From Macrostomum hystrix (taxonomy: Eukaryota; Platyhelminthes; Macrostomidae): a stretch of 64,000 bases of DNA. The position numbers and the translations under genes were made by a program. Positions 10,810 to 22,800 of this stretch are shown here, piece by piece. How positions within the stretch are numbered: the stretch's first letter is position 1; each line of letters opens with the position of its first letter. The DNA is taken from NCBI GenBank assembly GCA_950097015.1, contig CATNEN010000025.1, positions 6,686,001-6,750,000 of the forward strand. Reading direction: 5' to 3'. The notes under the pieces were generated by a model. That model was not told the origin of the DNA and made no database searches. It saw only the letters and a program-made list of their open reading frames with translations.

Positions 10810-13800
10810 GTGAGAAATTTTAATCCCATTCTACGATATATTGATTTGACTGCGTTAAATTTACGATTGTAGTATTTTACGAATCGGGACCCAAGTTGAT
10901 AACTAAGATACTACTCAATACATTTAATATAGATAGATTATAAGTTGGTGCTGCTGCTGCTGCAGCAATCGCTCTCACAAGAGTTTTCGTATCAATAAGA
11001 GGAGGGGTGGGTGCAACTTTATGGCCAAAGAATTGGAGAGGGGTGGGTGCAACTTTATGGCACAGAATTGAAGAGGGGTGGGTGCAAATTTATGGCCAAA
11101 GAATTGGAGAGGGGTAGGTGCAACTTTATGGCCAAAGAATTGGAGAGGGGTAGGTGCAACTTTATGGCACAGAATTGAAGAGGGGTGGGTGCAAATTTAT
11201 GGCCACATAATTGGAGGGGTACCTGGACACTTCGTCATCTTACAACTTCGTCATCCAGATGACGATCTGTCCAATATCTCAGAGGGTGGATTACGAAGAG
11301 ACTTAGACTTGTGGACACTTCGTCATCTATAAAACAAAAGTTTTCAAAGTTAGAACAGAACCACCCTTCCCCACCTCCTCACATCGTGTTGGCACCTATC
11401 TTTCAACTCTTATAATGAAATCAGTTTTGACACCTCTTTTTGACAATTTAGAGTGTGAAGTGTGTTCACACCTCTGCCACACCACCCCACCCTCACTTTA
11501 TTGATGACGAACTTGATTGCTTGTTATTAGTAGATGACGAAACTGACCAAACTTTAAAGCATGCCAATTGGCTGGATGACGAAGTGTCCTACCTTCCAAG
11601 TGGATGACGAAGTTGTAAGATGACGAAGTTGTAAGATGACGAAGTTGTAAGATGACGAAGTGTCTAGGATCCAATTGGAGGAGGGGTGGGTGCAACGTTA
11701 TGGCCAAAGAATTGAAGAGGGGTGGGTGCAACTCAATTGGCTACATAATTGGAGGGGTGGGGCAAATCTATGGTGACAGAATGGGGGGAGGAGAGGTGGG
11801 TGCAACTCTATGGCTACAGGACTGGAGAAGAGGTGAATGCAATCCTAGGAAAAATCGGAAGCTGGGTGGGTGTAACCAGTGTCTAACCTACTGAAAAATA
11901 CTGGAGGTTGGGTGGGTGCGATCGTTAGAACACATCTGAATGAAAGCGTACATAAACTGGAATGCGCACTCGGATGCTTTACTTCTAAAAAATGTTAACC
12001 TTTAGTCTTTTGGTCTTTGTTTAGTTGGCCCACTTACAACAATTCATTTAATCTAATTTGCAGACTCACTGTCGAGCGGCTTTGACCAGCAGCTGCAGAT
12101 CAGTTCGCACAATGTCCACGTGCACTCTTATCGTTCGCCGCACTTCTGCGACTTCTGTGGCGTAATGCTATTCGGCCTGGTGAAGCAGGGCTTAAAGTGC
12201 GATGGTGAGTGCGCTATTCAGGAGTATCTTGGCCAAGAAATTGGTAGAAATCGGACTAAAACTTTGACTGGCTGAGAGATTAGTCACGTGATTGGATGGA
12301 ATTGAAGGGTTTCCCACCGAAGTTCTAAAAATAGAAACAAATCTTAATGCCTCGTTCAATCAGTTCACTATCGTACTTCAAATTATAATTTCCCGCTTCA
12401 AAGCAGGTTCTACATCCGAATTTTTGTTAAAAAAATATTTTATTGTAGCGTTTTCGATTCCAGTTGCATTTTCTCCCTCTTTGGAGTGCAAAACACGAAG
12501 TGCCATCCCCCAAGAGGCTAAAGTGAAAGATTTTTTTCTAGATTAAAAATCTTCTTTAAAATCGAAAGAAAGCAGAAGCAGCTGCTGTTGCATGGCTTTG
12601 CATGTGAATGCGAACCAGTTCTTAGGGTGGGGGTGGTTAGATCTCAAACCGCCAATCAGCCTCCTGCTTTGTGGCAGTATCCGAGAGGAGTCCGACAATA
12701 ATCCCAACCTCCGCTCTAAAAGCCTAGAAATTGCTTGTCTAGCGGGGAGTAGCTACCCACCCCCTGTTTCTCTCTTTCATTCTAACTGGAGCACTCAAAT
12801 TTCTACTCAGATTAATGCTCCAAGCAATGCGTCCTTGGGTTCCGATGATCGTTTAGCAAATGGAAGGGCCATGCCACGGGTTAGTTGACGAGTGGAGACC
12901 TTGGGTGCTGCAGCGCCTGTTCCATCTACTACCCTCTCCCAGTATGTATCTTTCTCAGTCGCAGTTTCAGTCTCAGTCTCAGTTCCCTCTCCCAGTTTCT
13001 CAGTCGTGTCCTCAATCTGTTTATTCTACATCTTGAAAGCAGCAGAGAGCAAGGCTTATATAGGACAGATGGTTTGTCACCGAGACTTGCGAAGCAAGCA
13101 TACTGGAACATGCTGGCAGCTTAGATAGCGGCGAAGTTTGAGTAAGAAATGTTGCCAATTTTCAGCAGCTTGCTTCGCTTCGGTCATTCAAGTATAGCTT
13201 GGCTCATTGTCCCATCGGTCATTCAAGTAGCTTGGCTCATTGTCCCATCGGTCATTCAAGTATAGCTTGGCTCATTGTCCCATCGGTCATTCAAGTAGCT
13301 TGGCTCATTGTCCCATCGGTCATTCAAGTAGCTTAGCCCATTGTCCCATCGGTCATTCAAGTAGCTTGGCTCATTGTCCCATCGGTCATTCAAGTAGCTT
13401 AGCCCATTGTCCCATCGGTCATTCAAGTAGCTTGGCTCATTGTCCCATCGGTCATTCAAGTAGCTTAGCCCATTGTCCCATCGGTCATTCAAGTAGCTTG
13501 GCTCATTGTCCCATCGGTCATTCAAGTAGCTTGGCCCATTGTCCCATCGGTCATTCAAGTAGCTTGGCTCATTGTCCCATCGGTCATTCAAGTAGCTTGG
13601 CCCATTGTCCCATCGGTCATTCAAGTAGCTTGGCCCATTGTCCCATCGGTCATTCAAGTAGCTTGGCCCATTGTCCCATCGGTCATTCAAGTAGCTTGGC
13701 CCATTGTCCCATCGGTCATTCAAGTAGCTTGGCCCATTGTCCCATCGGTCATTCAAGTAGCTTGGCTCATTGTCCCATCGGTCATTCAAGTAGCTTGGCT

Positions 13801-16800
13801 CATTGTCCCATCGGTCATTCATGTAGATTGGCCCATTGTCCCATCGGTCATTCAAGTAGCTTGGCTCATTGTCCCATCGGTCATTCAAATAGCTTGGCTC
13901 ATTGTCCCATCAGTCATTCAGCAGTTTGGTCCTGTTGCGAATTCACAGGCTGCGGTCTGAACTTTCACAAGCGGTGCGTGTACAAGCTGCCAAACAATTG
14001 TTCACGATCGCGTGCCGGCCCATCGCCGTCACTCTCCGGCCAAGACCTGCTTCAGTTGCAGCAACAGCAGCAGCAGCAATCGCAGTCGCATGCGCAGCTA
14101 CTTCAGCCTGGCGGCGGCACCTGCGGCAAGTCCTGGAGCGGCGGGCGGCCATTGTGGCTAGAGCGACAGCTGGCTGAGCGCATCAAAGTGCCTCACACGT
14201 TTGACATTCATTCGTACACTAAGCCGACTGTGTGCCACTTCTGCAGGAAGCTCATGTACGGCCTGTTCCGACAGGGCTATCAATGCAAAGGTCAGTTCGC
14301 AATACATTAATCCTGCTATTTTTTATTGAGATACATTTTCCAATTTAAAATCCCTCATTTATTTTTATTCAGACTGCAAATACAACTGCCACAAAAAGTG
14401 TCTGCCCAGCGTGCCAAAGTCGTGCGAGGGCGTCATCCTGCCGGAGGAGGCCGCCTCGGGTGAGAGTAAAGCGTCATCCCGATGCCAGCCAATCAGCGAC
14501 AGCTTGGGGTTAGAGAGGAGGATCGCCTAATAAAATCGATGAATGAAGTTGGTGGTCTTTGTTAGTAGAGATACAGCTGTTGGCGTGTAACAAGTCAGAG
14601 GATGGTCTGTTGCAAATGTATATCTCAGATGAGTGGTACAATGCCGAGCCATAGAAGTGGAGTTGAGGTGGGTGAAATCTCAACCCACGGAAGTCGAGGT
14701 GGGGTGGGTGCGATCCCAACCCACGGAAGTCGAGGTGGGGTGGGTGCGGCCCCAAAGAGGTGGAAGAGTGGCGGGTGCAACCCTGATCCACAGAAATGGA
14801 GGAGGGGTGGTGCAATCCTGAGCCACAGAAAAAGAGGAGAGATGGGTGCAACCCTGAGCCACAGAAATGGAGGGGGTGGGTGCAACCCTGAGCCACAGAA
14901 ATGGAGGGGTGGGTGCAGTCCTGAGCCACAGAAACGGAGATGAGATGGGTGCAATCCTGAGCCACAGAAATGGAGGAGGGTGGGTGCAATCCTGAGCCAC
15001 AGAAATGGAGGAGGGTGGGTGCAATCCTGAGCCACAGAAATGGAGGTGGGTGCAGTCACAAGCCACAGTGGTGGAACAATATTGGAGGAGCATAAGGGTT
15101 GGCTCATTCACCTGGCAATAGAAACTAGCCTCATTAGGGTTTCGGCGCAAATGTTGCAATGCGGCCAAGTGCATGTCAAGTGGGGATACCAAATTGATAA
15201 AGGAATATGAAAGCATCGATGTCGGCGACTCCCAGTAAGGGCATCAATTCGGGCTTGCATCCCGCGATGCCTGGGTTAATCAGGATTTCTGTCCTCATTT
15301 TACCGTTGTCCGTATCGTGAGACGCAGCTGCTTTGACTCATGGTTGTCTCGCTATCGAGGCTTGAGGAGCGACTTAATTAGGATTAGACAGGAGAAAATT
15401 GACTGGCTCGAAGACAGGAACAGGTCCGAGATGTCCTTTGCGGCGGTAAGGGGCGGCAACAGTAAGGAGGAGCAGGCATTGGCTCAGTGGGTGACTGTCG
15501 TCACCCTTGTCCATTTACCTCAACGATGATGACAAATCCCACTGTCTGAGCCCAATTTAACAGAATTACAAATCACTGCAGCCAGTGTGAGAAATCGACT
15601 GCTGCTGTCAGTGTTGGACATGACATATTTTCTTCAATGTTTGAAGCTCGCCTTTAGACAGGTGAAATGAGAGCGATTAGACAGATGAAATGAGAGCGAT
15701 TAGACAGATGAAATGAGAGCAATTAGACAGTTGAAATGAGAGCAATTAGACAGGTGAAATGAGAGCAATTAGACAGATGAAATGGGGAAATGAGAGCAAT
15801 TAGACAGGTAAAATGAGAGCAATTACTTGTAGACAGATGAAATGAGAGCGTTTAGGCAGATAAAATGAGAGCGATTAGACAAATAAATTGAGAGCAATTA
15901 AGCAGGTGAAGTGACAGCAATTAGACAGGTAAAATGAGAGCAATTAGACAGATGAAATGAGAGCAATTAGACAGTTGAAATGAGAGCAATTAGACAGATG
16001 AAATGAGAGCAATTAGACAGATGAAATGAGAGCAATTAGACAGTTGAAATGAGAGCAATTAGACAGATGAAATGAGAGCAATTAGACAGATGAAATGAGA
16101 GCAATTAGACAGATGAAATGAGAGCAATTAGACAGATGAAATGAGAGCGATTAGACAGATGAAATGAAAGCAATTAGACAGTTGAAATGAGAGCAATTAG
16201 ACAAATGAAATGAGAGCAATTAGACAGATAAAATGAGAGCAATTAGACAGTTGAAATGAGAGCAATTAGACAAATGAAATGAGAGCAATTAGACAGATAA
16301 AATGAGAGCGATTAGACAGATGAAATGAGAGCGATTAGACAGATGAAATGAGAGCAATTAGACAGATGAAATGAGAGCGATTAGACAGATGAAATGAAAG
16401 CAATTAGACAGTTAAAATGAGAGCGATTAGACAGATAAAATGAGAGCGATTAGACAGTTGAAATGAGAGCAATTAGACAGTTGAAATGAGAGCAATTAGA
16501 CAGATAAAATGAGAGCGATTAGACAGATGAAATGAGAGCGATTAGACAGATGAAATGAGAGCAATTAGACTGATGAAATGAGAGCGATTAGACAGATGAA
16601 ATGAAAGGAATTAGACAGATAAATAAATTGAGAGCAATTAAGCAGGTGAAGTGAAAGCAATTAGACAGGTGAAATGAGAGCGACTAGACCGATGAAATGA
16701 GAGCAATTACTTGTAGACAGATAAAATGAGAGGAATTAGACAGATAAAATAAGAGCAATTAGACAGATGAAATGAGAGCAATTAGACAGATGAAATGAGA

Positions 16801-19800
16801 GCAATTAGACAATTGAAATGAGAGGAATTAGACAGATGAAATGAGAGCAATTAGACAGATGAAATGAGAGCAATTAGACAGATGAAATGAGAGCAATTAG
16901 ACAGATGAAATGAGAGCGACTAGACCGATGAAATGAGAGCAATTACTTGTAGACAGATAAAATGAGAGCGATTAGACAGATGAAATTAGAGCGATTAGAC
17001 AATTGAAATGAGAGGAATTAGTCAATTGAAATGAGAGGAATTAGACAGATGAAATGAGAGCAATTAGACAGATGAAATGAGAGCAATTAGACAGATGAAA
17101 TGAGAGCAATTAGACAATTGAAATGAGAGGAATTAGACAGATGAAATGAGAGCAATTAGACAGATGAAATGAGAGCAATTAGACAGATGAAATGAGAGCA
17201 ATTAGACAGATGAAATGAGAGCGACTAGACCGATGAAATGAGAGCAATTACTTGTAGACAGATAAAATGAGAGCGATTAGACAGATGAAATTAGAGCGAT
17301 TGGACAATTGAAATGAGAGGAATTAGTCAATTGAAATGAGAGGAATTAGACAGATGAAATGAGAGCAATTAGACAGATGAAATGAGAGGAATTAGACAGA
17401 TGAAATGAGAGCAATTAGACAGATGAAATGAGAGCAATTAGACAGATGAAATGAGAGCGACTAGACCGATGAAATGAGAGCAATTACTTGTAGACAGATA
17501 AAATGAGAGCGATTAGACAGATGAAATTAGAGCGATTGGACAATTGAAATGAGAGGAATTAGTCAATTGAAATGAGAGGAATTAGACAGATGAAATGAGA
17601 GCGATTAGACAGATGAAATGAAAGCAATTAGACAGTTGAAATGAGAGCGATTAGACAGATAAAATGAGAGCGATTAGACAGTTGAAATGAGAGCAATTAG
17701 ACAGTTGAAATGAGAGCAATTAGACAGATGAAATGAGAGGAATTAGTCAATTGAAATGAGAGGAATTAGACAGATGAAATGAGAGCAATTAGACAGATGA
17801 AATGAGAGCAATTAGACAGATGAAATGAGAGCAATTAGACAATTGAAATGAGAGGAATTAGACAGATGAAATGAGAGCAATTAGACAGATGAAATGAGAG
17901 CAATTAGACAGATGAAATGAGAGCGACTAGACCGATGAAATGAGAGCAATTACTTGTAGACAGATAAAATGAGAGGAATTAGACAGATGAAATGAGAGCA
18001 ATTAGACAGATGAAATGAGAGCAATTAGACAGATGAAATGAGAGCAATTAGACAATTGAAATGAGAGGAATTAGACAGATGAAATGAGAGCAATTAGACA
18101 GATCAAATGAGAGCAATTAGACAGATGAAATGAGAGCAATTAGACAGATGAAATGAGAGCGACTAGACCGATGAAATGAGAGCAATTACTTGTAGACAGA
18201 TAAAATGAGAGCGATTAGACAGATGAAATTAGAGCGATTAGACAATTGAAATGAGAGGAATTAGTCAATTGAAATGAGAGGAATTAGACAGATGAAATGA
18301 GAGCAATTAGACAGATGAAATGAGAGCAATTAGACAGATGAAATGAGAGCAATTAGACAATTGAAATGAGAGGAATTAGACAGATGAAATGAGAGCAATT
18401 AGACAGATGAAATGAGAGCAATTAGACAGATGAAATGAGAGCAATTAGACAGATGAAATGAGAGCGACTAGACCGATGAAATGAGAGCAATTACTTGTAG
18501 ACAGATAAAATGAGAGCGATTAGACAGATGAAATTAGAGCGATTGGACAATTGAAATGAGAGGAATTAGTCAATTGAAATGAGAGGAATTAGACAGATGA
18601 AATGAGAGCAATTAGACAGATGAAATGAGAGCAATTAGACAGATGAAATGAGAGCAATTAGACAGGTGAAATGAGAGCAATTAGACAGGTGAAATGAGAG
18701 CGACTAGACCGATGAAATGAGAGCAATTACTTGTAGACAGATAAAATGAGAGCGATTAGACAGATGAAATGAGAGCGATTAGACAGATAAATTGAGAGCA
18801 ATTAAGCAGGTGAAGTGAAAGCAATTAGACAGGTGAAATGAGAGGAATTAGACAGTTGAAATGAGAGCAATTAGACAGATGAAATGAGAGCAATTAGACA
18901 GATGAAATGAGAGCAATAATACAGTTGAAATGAGAGCGATTAGACAGTTGAAATGAGAGCAATAATACAGTTGAAATGAGAGCGATTAGACAGATGAAAT
19001 GAGAGCAATTAGACAGTTGAAATGAGAGCAATTAGACAAATGAAATGAGAGCAATTAGACAGTTGAAATGAGAGCAATTAGACAGTTGAAATGGTCTTAA
19101 AGCGAAAAATCTAACAGAACAGTGGAGAGACAGTTGAGCTTGACTGGATATCAGAATCCGTGATCTTCTAATTTGGCACCTAGCGACCACATTGGTAAAA
19201 AGATAATAAACGGTCCAGCGCTGCTTCTTTTTTCGTGTCTCCGCTGAAAACGTAATTATCGAACGATCGATTTCAAGACCATCTGTCCAAGACCGCTGGG
19301 ATTCCAGATGCATGCTCTGAACTCTCTTCTGCCTACCCTCCCCCTGTTCCTTTCCTGAGCTGGCGCTGTCAGGAATCTGACAGGAAATTGTCATCGATCC
19401 TTCCAGCTGGACTCCTCTGGGATTTCTGAGGCGGGCTGCCCGGGGATTTAGATTGGTCCAGACAGCTATGCGGGCTGGAGGAAGCGGCCCTCATTCAAAA
19501 TTAGCTTTTACGCGACTCTTTTTTAGTTTCAAGAGGAAAATGATGTTCGATTAGGACTGCATCCTAGTAGACAGTGCTTCGGCTATAGACTTTAGAAATT
19601 GCTTTAAGGAAAAAAGCCCTTATTTTTATACGAGGAGCGACTTGTCTCCCGTAGGATGTGTGTTGACGACCGCATGAGTTCATGAGTTCATGAGTTCAAT
19701 CGCTTATGAGTTCAATCGCTCATGAGTTCGTGAGTTCACGAATTCGTGAGTTCGTGAATTCATGAGTTCGTAAGTTCGAGAGTTCGTGAGTTCGTGAATT

Positions 19801-22800
19801 CATGAGTTCGGGAGTTAATGAGTTCATGAGTTCGTGAGTTCGAGAGTTAATGAGTTCATGAGTTCGTGAGTTCGTGAGTTCGAGAGTTAATGAGTTTATG
19901 AGTTCGTGAGTTCGTGAATTCATGAGTTCGAGAGTTAATGAGTTTATGAGTTCGTGAGTTCGAGAGTTCGAGAGTTCGTGAGTTCATGAGTTCGTGAGTT
20001 CGTAAGTTCGAGAGTTCGTGAGTTTATGAGTTCGTGAGTTCGAGAGTTCGTGAGTTCATGAGTTCGTGAGTTCGTGAGTTCATGAGTTCGTGAGTTCGTG
20101 AGTTCATGAGTTCGTGAGTTCGTGAGTTCATGAGTTCGTGAGTTCATGAGTTCATGAGTTCGTGAGTTGGTGAGTTCATGAGTTCGCGAGTTCATGAGTT
20201 GGTGAGTTCATATGAGTTCTTAAGTCGAAAACAATATGATTTGATTAGATTTTTACAGCCCGAGTCCAGAAGTCCGTATGTTTGTGAGCGTAGTATGAGT
20301 GATTGACTTATCGTTTCCAGCGAAAACTCCAAGAGCTTTGCATCATGATGCACCTGGGAATCCAGCTCGGGTTCTCGCATTGCCCATTTCAGCCTCTTAT
20401 GCGGCACTGCATGGCTTTGTTAGCGATAAGGAAGCCTCAAGTCTAAGAGAACGAATGGCCTGCTCTCTTCCCTATTTGTGTCTCACCGGGGATTATTTCA
20501 GATTTCTATCGGACCGAGCGGCCTGTAAATAAGTCAGCGAAATGCTACCCTCGTAGGGGATCAGTGGGGACATGGGGAACTGAGTCGATGGGAGAAAATG
20601 GAACTGAGTCGATGGGAGAAAATGGAACTGAGTCGATGGGAGAAAATGGAACTGAGTCGATGGGAGAAAATGGAACTGAGTCGATGGGAGAAAATGGAAC
20701 TGAGTCGATTGGGAGAAAATGGAACTGAGTCGATGGGAGAAAATGGAACTGAGTCGATTGGGAGAAAATGGAACTGAGTCGATGGGAGAAATGGGAAGCA
20801 AGTCGATGGGAGAAATGGGAAGCGAGTCAATGGTAGCCTCACAAACTGTTCACCAGCAGGCTCAAACACAGCCGGCGGGTCCAACAGTCCCGGCTCAAAT
20901 GAGGACGACGTCGACGACGAGTCGCCTGGAGGCGCCGGCAGCGGCAGCGGCGTCGGCAGCGGCGGCGTCGGCTCTGACGCTGGCAGAGGTCCCGAGGAGC
21001 CTCAGAAGCCGCCACTGGAGTGAGCACTTATTTTGAATGATCTCTGAGGTTGAGTTAAATAAAGCAACAAAGTGGCCAAATAATGGACATTGTTTTGCCA
21101 TTTTTTTCAGCCCCAAGGAGTCGGCCAACATTCCGCTAATGCGCGTTTTTCAATCCATCAAGCAGACAAAGAAGCAGGGCTCCAGTGTGCTGCGCGAGAA
21201 CTGGCTGGTGTACTACACCGACCGCTGCGCCGAGGTACCGTAAGGGGATAATGCTGATAGAAAATTGCCATCAGAAAATACTGATACCCCTTTCACAGCT
21301 GTGTGAGTTGAAGCACTAGAAATTAAGTGTTTTACCTTCGATTACAAATAGTTTCCATTGCGGCTGGGAATCGAACTCGAGACCTTTCAGTTCAGCTCTA
21401 ATCGACGAAAATATAGAAAGAGCACAATCTTCAAAGCCTTGATAATCGCGGTAGTCACTAAGGGACAGAGGCAATTAATAAAGTGCACAATCAGGTTTGA
21501 TGGCCAGATTTGTAGAGTGCGAAGCACCAACGACCCCACAAGCCATGCCCCTAGCAGGTGACGACGGATTTTCATTTCAAAGGATGATTCAAGACAGACT
21601 GACCAAGAGAATTCTGCCCAAGCCTAGAGTCTAATTAATTAGTTTGGTCAGGACAGGCCGAAATATAAATCGGGCCCCATCAAGGCGAGCGTGACGTTGT
21701 GTTTGTGTGAGAGAGAGGGAGAGAGCGAAAGTGAGAGAAAAGCACCGAGCCGGGGATGGTTTGGGTGATTTTCTTTGAGAATATTTGCCCCATTCGCGGT
21801 CAAATTTTCCCAGCTACCGGGATTGCTGAACGTGACGCGGGATCCTTAGCTTAGTGCCGTTGAGTTTTGTGCTTCATCTATCCATCCCAACTAATTTGCA
21901 GCTTGAGACGTGCTTCCCGACTCGTCCGTTTCTCTGCTCCCTCATCTGCAACCTCATCTCTCTCTTCTCTCCCAACTCTTGTCTCTCATCTCATCTCTCT
22001 CTCTTGTCTCTCATCTCATCTCTCTCTTGTCTCTCACCTCATCTCTCTCTTCTCTCTCATCTCATCTCTGTCTTGTCTCCCAACTCATCTCTCTCTTCTC
22101 TCCCAACTCATCTCTCTCTTGTCTCTCACCTCCTCTCTCTCTTCTCTCCCAACTCATCTCTCTCTTGTCTCTCACCTCATCTCTCTCTTCTCTCCCAACT
22201 CATCTCTCTCTTGTCTCTCACCTCCTCTCTCTCTTCTCTCCCAACTCATCTCTCTCTTCTCTCTCACCTCATCTCCTTCTTGTCTCCCAACTTATCTCTC
22301 TCTTCTCTCTCACCTCATCTCTCTCTTCTCTCCCAACTCATCTCTCTCTTCTCTCTCACCTCATCTCTCTCTTCTCTCCCAACTCATCTCTCTCTTCTCT
22401 CCCAACTCATCTCTCTCTTCTCTCCCAACTCATCTCTCTCTTCTCTCCCAACTCACCTCTCTCTTCTCTCTCACCTCATCTCTTTCTTGTCTCCCAACTC
22501 ATCTCTCTCTTCTCTCCCAACTCATCTCTCTCTTCTCTCCCAACTCACCTCTCTCTTCTCTCTCACCTCATCTCTTTCTTGTCTCCCAACTCATCTCTCT
22601 CTTGTCTCCCAACTTATCTCTCTCTTGTCTCCCAACTCATCTCTCTCTTGTCTCCCAACTCATCTCTCTCTTGTCTCTCATCTTATCTCTTTCTTGTCTC
22701 TCATCTTATCTCTCTCTTGTCTCCCAACTCATCTCTCTCTTGTCTCTCACCTTATCTCTTTCTTGTCTCTCATCTCATCTCTCTCTTGTCTCCCAACTCA

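Larger units (their letters stand above)
10810..12063 (+). other. PRKD: PKD intron 1
   Basis: A 1,254-bp GT-AG intron. It holds two arrays of the GGGTGGGTGCAA minisatellite that flank a foldback element, a short CTG run near 10954, and otherwise no recognisable feature. Confidence 0.7.
14460..20859 (+). other. PRKD: PKD intron 4 (6.4 kb)
   Basis: Lies between C1b and the PH domain. In order it holds a ~35-bp minisatellite (14640-15060), an unassigned stretch (15061-15649), a 3.4-kb 23-bp minisatellite, an unassigned stretch (19096-19675), an 8-bp repeat and a 24-bp minisatellite. A small linker exon could be hidden here, but the reading frame is continuous without one. Confidence 0.8.

Noticed and set aside
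13256-13888. Minus-strand 210-codon ORF ([11 protein letters not shown] repeats)
   Set aside because: Complement of the 33-bp intronic minisatellite, antisense to PKD and bounded by the array.
15650-19096. CRISPR-like array
   Set aside because: Units are contiguous with no unique spacers, and the context is a eukaryotic intron.
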